Assembly: GCA_965370965.1 (NCBI GenBank)
Contig: CBDUWQ010000001.1
Span: 24,081 to 88,080 of the forward strand
DNA length: 64,000 bases
Origin: GH45 sp965370965
GTDB lineage: Bacteria; Bacteroidota; Bacteroidia; Bacteroidales; SZUA-534
Reading direction: 5' to 3'
Positions 54,184 through 61,724 of this stretch are shown piece after piece. A program made the position numbers and the translations under genes. Position 1 is the stretch's first letter; the number at the start of each line of letters is the position of its first letter. The notes below the pieces were generated by a model that did no database searches, was not told the origin of the DNA, and worked only from the letters and a program-made list of their open reading frames with translations.

Positions 54184-55314
54184 ATGAGCAAAAAAGTAGT
54201 AGTACTTGGTGGTGGTATGGTAGGGGGCACAATAGCCATTGAATTAAGCAAACAGTATAGTGTTACGGTAGCTGATATTGATAATAAATCGTTGTCGAAA
54301 CTTAGGCGTTGTTTTGGAATTAACTGTGTGCAAACCGATGTTACCAACCGTAAAAAACTTGAAAAGCTTATTGCCGATGCCGACTTGGTAATTGGTGCAG
54401 TACCGGGCAGTATAGGGTACAATGTAATTAAAAATGTTATTGAGGTTGGTAAAAACATGGTTGATATATCATTTTTACCCGAAGATGCACTTGATTTAGA
54501 TGAGAGGGCAAAGTATAAAAAAGTTAGTATTGCTTTTGATTGCGGTATTGCCCCCGGTGTAAGCAACATGATTCTTGGGTATCATAATACAAGCATGAAA
54601 GTTGAACGTTATGAATGTGTTGTAGGGGGCTTGCCTTTTGTGCGCGAATGGCCTTGGGAGTATAAAGCTGTTTTTTCTCCCGCAGATGTTATTGAAGAGT
54701 ATGTAAGGCCTGCACGGTTTGTTGAAAACGGCAAGCAGGTTGTTAAGCGTGCTTTAAGTGACCCCGAGTTAATTAATTTTAAAAATATTGGCACACTTGA
54801 GGCATGGAACTCTGATGGATTAAGGAGTTTGCTTAAAACTATGAAAGTGCCAAACATGATTGAAAAAACATTAAGGTATCCCGGAACCATCGAGTATTTA
54901 AAAGTTTTGCGTGATAGCGGTTTCTTTTCGCAAACCGAAATTGATGTAAATGGGGTAAAAATTAAACCTATTGATGTAACAACAAAAATTTTAATGCCTC
55001 AATGGGAGTTAAAAAAGGGTGTTGAGGATTTTACCATAATGCGCTCAAAAGTTATGGGGCACGAAGACAATGTGCCCACGGGTTATGAGTATCTTATTTA
55101 TGATAAATTTGATAACAAATCGGGACTTCACTCAATGTCGCGAACTACCGGTTATACCTGTACTGCTGTTGCCGAAATTTTTCTTGATGGTTCTTTTAGT
55201 AAACCGGGTATTATTACACCCGAGCAGATAGCTGGCACCAAAGGGCTTTTTACCCGAATAATGAGCTACTTAGAGAAGAGAGGAGTGGAGCTTACTGTTA
55301 CAAAGCTGTATTAA
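54184..55314 (+). CDS. Saccharopine dehydrogenase-family oxidoreductase
   Basis: Enzyme of 376 residues. An N-terminal Rossmann fold (about 3-130) has VVVLGGGMVGGTIAIELSK and VADIDNKSL; a C-terminal domain holds FDCGIAPGVSNMILGYH. The layout resembles bacterial lysine dehydrogenase and saccharopine dehydrogenase (L-glutamate or L-lysine forming). The gene lies alone, so the substrate cannot be fixed. It may also be a carboxynorspermidine dehydrogenase-like member. Confidence 0.8.
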   Translation: MSKKVVVLGGGMVGGTIAIELSKQYSVTVADIDNKSLSKLRRCFGINCVQTDVTNRKKLEKLIADADLVIGAVPGSIGYNVIKNVIEVGKNMVDISFLPEDALDLDERAKYKKVSIAFDCGIAPGVSNMILGYHNTSMKVERYECVVGGLPFVREWPWEYKAVFSPADVIEEYVRPARFVENGKQVVKRALSDPELINFKNIGTLEAWNSDGLRSLLKTMKVPNMIEKTLRYPGTIEYLKVLRDSGFFSQTEIDVNGVKIKPIDVTTKILMPQWELKKGVEDFTIMRSKVMGHEDNVPTGYEYLIYDKFDNKSGLHSMSRTTGYTCTAVAEIFLDGSFSKPGIITPEQIAGTKGLFTRIMSYLEKRGVELTVTKLY

Positions 55315-55324
55315 GTTTTTGAGA

Positions 55325-55358
55325 GAGATAAAACTGCGCTTTAGCGCATCTCGTTTTC
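55325..55358 (+). terminator. Possible terminator after the saccharopine dehydrogenase-like gene
   Basis: Hairpin TGCGC-TTTA-GCGCA with an outer GAGA/TCTC pairing and a short GTTTT tail. Weak. Confidence 0.45.
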
Positions 55359-55407
55359 AGCTTCTAAAAAGTGAGACTACTCAAAAAAGTCAAAATTTAA
55401 CACTTTT

Positions 55408-55488
55408 AGTCAACCGATGAATTATTAATTGATTGACTAAAAAGTATTAACAAAGTTATGCTTTTGCAAATATATTCATCGGTTGACT
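55408..55488. repeat. 81-bp element bounded by a perfect 15-bp inverted repeat
   Basis: AGTCAACCGATGAAT at 55408..55422 is exactly mirrored by ATTCATCGGTTGACT at 55474..55488, with 51 nt of AT-rich DNA between. It could be a tiny mobile-element remnant, a recombinase site or a long hairpin. It lies upstream of the prfC promoter. Confidence 0.65.
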
Positions 55489-55517
55489 TTTCGGAGTGAA
55501 CACAAATGTCTAACATC

Positions 55518-55550
55518 TAACCTGAATAATTCATGAATTAATCAGGCTAA
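55518..55550. repeat. 33-nt imperfect palindrome
   Basis: TAACCTGAATAAT-TCATGA-ATTAATCAGGCTAA centred on TTCATGAA, about 70-100 nt upstream of the prfC -7 box. It might be a protein-binding site. Related half-motifs (ATTCAGGTTA) occur near 30600 and 38855. Confidence 0.5.
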
Positions 55551-55615
55551 AACTCTAAAAAATAATAAACATTGATTAAAAGTTTACTTCTCCATTAACC
55601 TCTGAAAAAAAACGC

Positions 55616-55623
55616 TACTTTTG
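55616..55623 (+). promoter_or_regulatory. -7 box of prfC promoter
   Basis: TACTTTTG matches TAnnTTTG, 22 nt before the start codon. Confidence 0.6.
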
Positions 55624-55644
55624 CACCCTCAATAAAATAATACT

Positions 55645-57222
55645 ATGTCATTTACAAGCGAAATTAAGCGAAGACGTACATTTGCAATTGTTAGCCACCC
55701 CGATGCCGGAAAAACAACTTTAACAGAGAAGCTCCTTTTATTTGGAGGTGCAATTCATGTTGCAGGTGCAGTAAAGTCAAATAAAATTAAAAAAACAGCT
55801 ACTTCCGACTTTATGGAAATTGAGCGTCAGCGCGGTATATCGGTTGCTACCTCGGTAATGGGTTTTGAGTACAACGGAGTAAAAATAAATATTTTGGATA
55901 CTCCAGGCCACCAAGATTTTGCCGAAGATACCTTTAGAACTTTAACTGCTGTTGATAGTGTAATTGTTGTTGTTGATGCCGCCAAAGGTGTTGAACCGCA
56001 AACAAAAAAACTGATGGAGGTTTGCCGTATGCGTAAAACTCCTGTTATTGTATTTATTAATAAAGTTGACCGCGAAGGAAAAGACCCGTTTGATTTATTG
56101 GATGAAATAGAGGAGCAGTTAAAAATAAAAGTTCGTCCGTTAAGTTGGCCTGTGGGCATGGGGCAACGGTTAAAGGGTGTTTATAATATTTTCAATAAAA
56201 AGTTTTACTATTTTAGTGCCGAGGATAAAACCACGGTTGAAAAGCCCAAAGAATTCAAAGATTTAAACAACCCCGATATTGATGCTGCTTTAAAAGGAGA
56301 GGCACAGCAATTGCGTAACGACCTTGAATTGGTTGAGGGCGTTTACCCCGATTTTAGTTTAAATGATTACCAGAATGCTGAAACTGCTCCTGTTTTTTTT
56401 GGTAGCGCACTTTATAATTTCGGAGTAAAAGAGCTGTTAGAATCATTTATACATATTGCTCCCTATCCGCAATCGTCAGTAGCTGAGGAGCGTATGGTTG
56501 ACCCATTTGAAGAGGGTTTTTCGGGGTTTGTGTTTAAAATACACGCAAATATGGATCCTAAACATCGTGATAGGATTGCCTTTGTAAAAGTTTGCTCAGG
56601 TATATTTAAACGAAATACAAATTACCAGCATGTGCGGTTAAACCGAAAATTGAAATTTTCCAGTCCTACTGCTTTTATGGCCGAAAAAAAGAGTATTGTT
56701 GAAGAGGCTTATCCGGGTGATATTGTTGGCTTGCACGATACAGGTAATTTTAAAATTGGCGATACGCTAACCGAAGGAGAAATGATTAATTTTAAAGGAT
56801 TGCCAAGCTTTTCGCCCGAAATGTTTAAGTATATTGAAAATGCCGACCCAATGAAGTCCAAACAGTTGGCAAAAGGTATCGACCAGCTTATGGACGAGGG
56901 TGTTGCACAGTTATTTACCCTTACAATGAACAACCGAAAAATAATTGGTTGCGTAGGTCAGCTCCAGTTTGAGGTTATTGAGTACCGTTTACTGCACGAG
57001 TATAATGCAAAATGCCGCTATGAGCCTGCTACATTATATAAAGCCTGCTGGGTTCGCCCAAACGATATGGTTGAATGGGATGATTTTAAAAAGCGTAAAT
57101 TTAAGGCACTTGCCAAAGATAAACACGGGCGGTATGTGTATTTAGCCGAATCGGCTTACGATTTGCAAATGGCACAAAGCAAATTTAAAGGGCTTGAGTT
57201 CTTTTTTACTTCGGAGTTTTAA
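55645..57222 (+). CDS. prfC: Peptide chain release factor 3
   Basis: Translation GTPase of 525 residues that recycles class-1 release factors. GTPase motifs: SHPDAGKTTLTEKLL (G1), DTPGHQDF (G3) and INKVDREGKDPFD (G4). RF3 features such as MEIERQRGISVATSVMGFEY and the C-terminal QFEVIEYRLLHEYNAKCRYE are present. It is a single-gene unit with its own promoter. Confidence 0.95.
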   Translation: MSFTSEIKRRRTFAIVSHPDAGKTTLTEKLLLFGGAIHVAGAVKSNKIKKTATSDFMEIERQRGISVATSVMGFEYNGVKINILDTPGHQDFAEDTFRTLTAVDSVIVVVDAAKGVEPQTKKLMEVCRMRKTPVIVFINKVDREGKDPFDLLDEIEEQLKIKVRPLSWPVGMGQRLKGVYNIFNKKFYYFSAEDKTTVEKPKEFKDLNNPDIDAALKGEAQQLRNDLELVEGVYPDFSLNDYQNAETAPVFFGSALYNFGVKELLESFIHIAPYPQSSVAEERMVDPFEEGFSGFVFKIHANMDPKHRDRIAFVKVCSGIFKRNTNYQHVRLNRKLKFSSPTAFMAEKKSIVEEAYPGDIVGLHDTGNFKIGDTLTEGEMINFKGLPSFSPEMFKYIENADPMKSKQLAKGIDQLMDEGVAQLFTLTMNNRKIIGCVGQLQFEVIEYRLLHEYNAKCRYEPATLYKACWVRPNDMVEWDDFKKRKFKALAKDKHGRYVYLAESAYDLQMAQSKFKGLEFFFTSEF

Positions 57223-57404
57223 TTCTCAATAGATTGTTAGTGTTTATACTAATCGAAATTGATGCACCTTTGGTGAAAATGAGAGAAAATAATTTTTCAC
57301 AAAAAAATCTCAAACTACTGACATGTAGTAAAATGTAAATATTTTATTCGCTTTTATGCATAATACAGATTAAATCATCAATTGCCTTTTGAGCATATTA
57401 TATT

Positions 57405-57635
57405 TTATAAATCATCCTCAATATTTAAGGTTTTTGCAAGTTCATCCATTGATAAATATTTTGTTTTCCCCTCTTTTACTTGTTGCTCACTTTCTTCAAT
57501 CATTTTAACAAACTCGGAGTCGTAAAGACTTTCTTTTATTTTAAATTTTTCAAAAGGTATTTTCATTGCTTTTAGTACAGCTTTTATTGCTTGTAATTGT
57601 TTGCCGTTTTGTGGATGTATGGTTATTGCTTCCAT
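57405..57635 (-). CDS. DUF2683-type antitoxin-like small protein, no toxin partner
   Basis: Protein of 76 residues; I start at 57635 (MEAITIHPQNGKQLQAIKAV) because the longer frame from 57758 only adds unrelated residues. It resembles the small DUF2683/RelB-like proteins of Bacteroidota (LKAMKIPFEKFKIKES, then YDSEFVKMIEESEQQVKEGK). These often precede a RelE/YoeB toxin gene, but only 180 nt remain before prfC, and no toxin frame is visible. It is probably an orphan antitoxin. Confidence 0.65.
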   Translation of the reverse strand: MEAITIHPQNGKQLQAIKAVLKAMKIPFEKFKIKESLYDSEFVKMIEESEQQVKEGKTKYLSMDELAKTLNIEDDL

Positions 57636-57830
57636 AATAAAATTATCTAATTTGTTAAAAAAATACATAAAGTTATAACACAATTTAAATTGGCTGTATG
57701 ACAAATCCCTCATCCAAGTGCAACTTTCAGGGCAGGGAAAATTGTCGCACATCTGCATTTTGTGTATTTCAGGCTGGGTGTTCCGCCATTATGTCGCAAA
57801 TAACCAATTGGTGTATTTATTGTATCTTGT

Positions 57831-58499
57831 ATGCATATGTCTGAAAAGCGAAAAATTATTCACGCCCTTTTATTACCTGTACTGTTTATTATAATAATGT
57901 GGGTTAATTATGCTATTTTTTCATTGTTAGATATTGATATGGCAATAATTGGTATAAAACCACTTTCAATTTCAGGACTGTCCGGCATTATTGGTTCGCC
58001 GTTTGCCCATGGTGGCATTAAGCATATTGCATCAAATAGTGCATCATTTGCTGTTTTGGCGGTTATGCTTTTTTATTTTTACAGGTTAATAGCCTTACGC
58101 GTTTTTTTACTAAACTGGCTTATTTCGGGTTTGCTGTTGTGGTTTGGCGGTCGCAACTCGGTGCATATAGGAGCCAGCGGAATTATATACGGTTTGGCAT
58201 TTTTTATATTTTTTAGCGGGTTTATACGCAAAAACAAACAGCTTAGCTCTATAGCACTTATTGTTGTTTTTCTTTACGGAAGTATGTTTTGGGGTATGTT
58301 GCCGCAAAACGGAAATATTAGCTGGGAGGGACACCTTTTTGGTGCAATTTCGGGGTTTACCCTTGCTTGGTATTATCGTAAAAAACCAATTGATTTTATT
58401 CTTGCCGACGACGGCTCATCTGTTTCGGTTACATGGGGGCAATATAACAATTTTGAATATGAATATATTGAGGATGATGATGATGAAACAGCCCTCTAA
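57831..58499 (+). CDS. Rhomboid-family intramembrane protease
   Basis: Inner-membrane protein of 222 residues (ATG at 57837 is an alternative start two codons later). About six transmembrane segments. The catalytic Ser is in HIGASGIIYG and the catalytic His in WEGHLFGAISG. The HGGIKHIASNSASFA segment matches the usual HxxxxHLxxN signature. The C-terminal tail ends in a run of acids (EYIEDDDDETAL). Substrates are unknown. Confidence 0.85.
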   Translation: MHMSEKRKIIHALLLPVLFIIIMWVNYAIFSLLDIDMAIIGIKPLSISGLSGIIGSPFAHGGIKHIASNSASFAVLAVMLFYFYRLIALRVFLLNWLISGLLLWFGGRNSVHIGASGIIYGLAFFIFFSGFIRKNKQLSSIALIVVFLYGSMFWGMLPQNGNISWEGHLFGAISGFTLAWYYRKKPIDFILADDGSSVSVTWGQYNNFEYEYIEDDDDETAL

Positions 58500-58800
58500 T
58501 AAATTCAGAACAACTGACCTAAACGGATTTGAAATGAGACAATTTACACCATTTTAAAATCAAAATTACTGGTATAATGCCAATGTAGAATTAAAACTGA
58601 TATATACAATGCTAATGAAGCATATCGGTAACTTTGATTCACAATTGGTATTAGCCCCGAAGTGCCTGCCTGGCGTCAGACAGGAGCGTAATAAAATAGC
58701 ATAGGGCAGTAGTGCATAGCACTAAAAGCGGCACAAACAATAAATATAGTTTAAAATTGAAAGATATGCATGTGTCGCAATAAAGGCATTACCTTTAAAT
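58500..58800. other. Intergenic region with hairpins, no gene seen
   Basis: Holds the CCTGnCT hairpin (58665..58684), the small hairpin AGTGC-ATA-GCACT near 58712, and a CAATTGGTATTAG fragment. The rhomboid-like gene and lysC converge here. Confidence 0.5.
58665..58684 (+). repeat. Dispersed CCTGnCT hairpin, copy 2
   Basis: CCTGCCTGGCGTCAGACAGG, related to the copies at 13955 and 60321. Confidence 0.5.
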
Positions 58801-60177
58801 CTAAAAAAACTCCGAATGGATGGCATGTATGCTGGCATCTTTATCATTTGACGAAATAACAAAATAGGTAGCAACCGGAGATGCCCCTGAGGCAATCATC
58901 CTTACATTTATATTTTTGTTGGCAAGAGCCATAAACATACGGCCGGCAACACCGGGTTTTTCCAAAATACCTTCGCCAACCACAGCAACGGTAGTTAAAT
59001 TGTCAATAGCCTGCAATTCGGTAACCGTAGGCAGTTGTAATTCTTCAATTAAATTATAAGCTCTTTTTAAATTTGTTACCGATAATAACAGGTTTATGGC
59101 AATTTGGCTGGTAATTACCGATTTAATATTAATTCCGGCTCTGTCGAGGGCATTTGTAGTTTTTGCCAAAACCCCTTTTTTCATCCCTACACCTGCACCC
59201 TTAAGTGTTAGTATGCAAAAATCGTTGCTGTAGGTAACACTTTTTACAACATCATCAAAAATAATCTCACCTGCATGTACTATTGTTCCGGGTACAATTT
59301 TTTTATTAAAAGTATCAATATTTAAGATGCGGATAGGTATTTTCCCACTTCTCAATGGTTCAACGGTTCTGGGGTGTAAAATGCCTGCCCCAAAATACGA
59401 AAGCTCGGCGGCTTCGGTATATGATAAATCGGTAATGCGAACAGGTTTTTCAACAAGTTTTGGGTCGGCGCTCATAAAGCCGTCAACATCTTTCCAAACA
59501 TCAAGCGACTCTGCATTTAAACAGTATGCAATGGCTGCTGCCGAATAGTCGCTTCCGCCACGCCCAAGCAGTGTTATTTTTCCTTTGGTAGATACCCCAT
59601 AAAAACCGGGCACCACATATATTTTATCATCTTTAAGCCGGTTTTGAACTCCCTTTGCCGATGCTTTAAAGTTTACCGTAGCATTTCCAAATTCGCCATC
59701 GGTAATTAATGGCATCTGCTCCGGCAGAGCCTCTTCCGAATCTAATCCGTGACTTTTTAAAATAGCATTTAGTATTAATGATGAAAACCGTTCGCCGTAA
59801 CTTAGTACTAAATCTTCTGCAAATTCGGGTATTTCGCCTATGTAATGAATTCCGGTAAGGTAACGCTCTAGTTCAATAATAAGCTTTTCAACCTGTTTTA
59901 GTGTCTTTTTAGCAAGGGTTTTATCGTTAAAATTTTCATTAATTACCTCCTCTTTTAATGCAATTAGCGATTGCGAAAGGTTTTTTATCTGAACTTCGTC
60001 ATTTTTTACCAGGCTCATTGCATGTATAAGGTGGTTTGTTATACCGAAAAAGGCCGATACTACAATTACCATGGGTCGGTTATATGCTTTTATTACGCGA
60101 ACAAGTTTAAGTATGTCTTCCTTTTTTTTAAGGTTGGAGCCTCCAAATTTTGCTACTATCTTTTTCATTTTTTTCAT
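58801..60177 (-). CDS. lysC: Aspartate kinase
   Basis: Cytosolic enzyme of 458 residues (a second ATG at 60168 is possible) that phosphorylates aspartate, the first step to lysine, threonine and methionine. The N-terminal motif is VAKFGGSNLKKKEDI, a variant of KFGGTS. The nucleotide block GRGGSDYSAAAIAYCLNAES and WKDVDGFMSADPKLV follow. Two ACT-like regulatory segments lie after about residue 310 (VGMKKGVLAKTTNALDRAGI and VGEGILEKPGVAGRMFMALA). It is the monofunctional form without a homoserine dehydrogenase domain. Confidence 0.92.
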   Translation of the reverse strand: MKKMKKIVAKFGGSNLKKKEDILKLVRVIKAYNRPMVIVVSAFFGITNHLIHAMSLVKNDEVQIKNLSQSLIALKEEVINENFNDKTLAKKTLKQVEKLIIELERYLTGIHYIGEIPEFAEDLVLSYGERFSSLILNAILKSHGLDSEEALPEQMPLITDGEFGNATVNFKASAKGVQNRLKDDKIYVVPGFYGVSTKGKITLLGRGGSDYSAAAIAYCLNAESLDVWKDVDGFMSADPKLVEKPVRITDLSYTEAAELSYFGAGILHPRTVEPLRSGKIPIRILNIDTFNKKIVPGTIVHAGEIIFDDVVKSVTYSNDFCILTLKGAGVGMKKGVLAKTTNALDRAGINIKSVITSQIAINLLLSVTNLKRAYNLIEELQLPTVTELQAIDNLTTVAVVGEGILEKPGVAGRMFMALANKNINVRMIASGASPVATYFVISSNDKDASIHAIHSEFF

Positions 60178-60180
60178 TTT

Positions 60181-60211
60181 TTAACCGCAGGAGCGCAGAG
60201 ATTCGCAGAGA
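60181..60211. repeat. Interspersed 'GCGCAGAGATTCGCAGAG' motif
   Basis: The phrase AACCGCAGGAGCGCAGAG followed by ATTCGCAGAGA resembles a motif that I recall between genes in many bacterial genomes. It lies in the lysC leader. Confidence 0.4.
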
Positions 60212-60320
60212 TCATCAAATAATCATTATCCACAATAAAACACTTTTTTAAAAGTGTTTCCCAAAGTCCATTCAATATAAGCTGTGAACTCAGAATCAAG
60301 TGTACCAACTTTAAAGTAAA

Positions 60321-60348
60321 CCTGTTTGTCTTGTTTGTTTTAGACAGG
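60321..60348 (+). repeat. Dispersed CCTGnCT hairpin, copy 3
   Basis: CCTGTTTGTC and TAGACAGG arms around a T-rich loop, related to copies at 13955 and 58665. It lies between lysC and the helicase gene. Confidence 0.4.
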
Positions 60349-60377
60349 AGTGTTAAAATTGTCTTTCAATGGCTGTT

Positions 60378-61622
60378 TTATCTGCGTTTTTTCTTATTAG
60401 GCTTTTTTTGTTTTTCTAAATACTCCTCATTCTCTTTAATCAATGCTTTCCAGTTGTTATTTGCATCTTCGGTAAAGTCAAGGGTTTCTTTATATTCCGA
60501 CTTGTCAATTTGCATTATAGCTACTTCTCTTCCCAAAAACTCTTCAATTTCGTTTAATATTGGTTTTTCCTCTTTGCTGCAAAACGATACGGCAAATCCT
60601 TTTTGTTTTCCCCTGCCTGTTCGTCCCACACGGTGTACATAGTTTTCCGACTGTTCGGGTAAATCGTAATTTACAACATAATCAATATTTGGAATGTCAA
60701 TGCCACGGGCACTGACATCGGTGGCGATAAGTATTTTTACATCGCCATTTTTAAATTGGTTCATTACGCTAAACCTATCTTTTTGGTCTTTATCGCCATG
60801 TATTGTAAGGCTTTTAATGTCAACTCTCTCCATAGCTTTAAAAACCCTTTCTGCCCTAACCTTTGTGCGCACAAAAACCAGTATTTTGCTATCGGGGTTT
60901 TCTTTAACCAGCCTTTCAAGAAAAAAGCGTTTATCATCCATTTCAATGTATGCTACCGAGTGGTTTACGTTACGGGCAACAGGGTCTTTTGGCGATATTT
61001 GAATCCTAATTGGATTTTCAACCAGCGAGTATGCCAGTCTTTTAATAGTTTCATTAATTGTAGCCGAAAAAAATAGTGTTTGATGTATTTTGGGTAGTTT
61101 TCTTTTAATATCCTTAATATCTTTAATAAACCCTAAATCGAGCATATGGTCGGCCTCGTCAAGTATTAGTATATTAATTCTTGTTAATATAAGATGACCC
61201 TGGCTAATTAAATCGAACATTCGGCCGGGCGTAGCAATTAGTATGTCAAGGCTTTTTTCAAGACGTGCAATTTGTGCATCTTGCTCAACACCGCCATATA
61301 AACAAAACGATTTTACACGGGTGTGTCGGCTCAATTGTTCAAAAACATCGCCAATTTGTTGAGCAAGCTCGCGTGTTGGTACCATTACCAGGCATTTAAT
61401 ACCCTCATTGCGCCGCAGGTTTTTTTGCCTGTGCAGTTTGTCGATTACCGGAATGGCAAAAGCAGCAGTTTTTCCGGTTCCGGTTTGGGCTATTGCAAGC
61501 ACATCTTCACCCTTTAGTATTGGTGGTATCGACTTAAATTGTATGTCGGTAGGTCTTTTAAAACCTAACTTGCTAAGGTTTTTCTTTATTTCAAAAGAGA
61601 TATGGTAATCATCAAATCGCAT
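60378..61622 (-). CDS. DEAD-box RNA helicase (RhlE type)
   Basis: Helicase of 414 residues. Motifs in order: Q motif (GFKRPTDIQFKSIPPIL), I (AQTGTGKTAAF), Ia (PTRELAQQI), Ib (TPGRMFDL), II (LDEADHMLDLGF), III (SATI), V (ATDVSARGIDIPNI) and VI (HRVGRTGRGKQKG). A short basic tail (KQKKPNKKKRR) helps RNA binding. RhlE-type proteins act in ribosome assembly and RNA decay, and Bacteroidota usually have several. It could be paralogous to DeaD/CsdA. Confidence 0.92.
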   Translation of the reverse strand: MRFDDYHISFEIKKNLSKLGFKRPTDIQFKSIPPILKGEDVLAIAQTGTGKTAAFAIPVIDKLHRQKNLRRNEGIKCLVMVPTRELAQQIGDVFEQLSRHTRVKSFCLYGGVEQDAQIARLEKSLDILIATPGRMFDLISQGHLILTRINILILDEADHMLDLGFIKDIKDIKRKLPKIHQTLFFSATINETIKRLAYSLVENPIRIQISPKDPVARNVNHSVAYIEMDDKRFFLERLVKENPDSKILVFVRTKVRAERVFKAMERVDIKSLTIHGDKDQKDRFSVMNQFKNGDVKILIATDVSARGIDIPNIDYVVNYDLPEQSENYVHRVGRTGRGKQKGFAVSFCSKEEKPILNEIEEFLGREVAIMQIDKSEYKETLDFTEDANNNWKALIKENEEYLEKQKKPNKKKRR

Positions 61623-61724
61623 CTATCTGTTTTTTTGTCATTGCCTTAAAAATAGTCAGTTATATATTATTTGGCGTAAAGATAATATATCATTACAATG
61701 TTTAATCAATAATTTAGGTATAAG

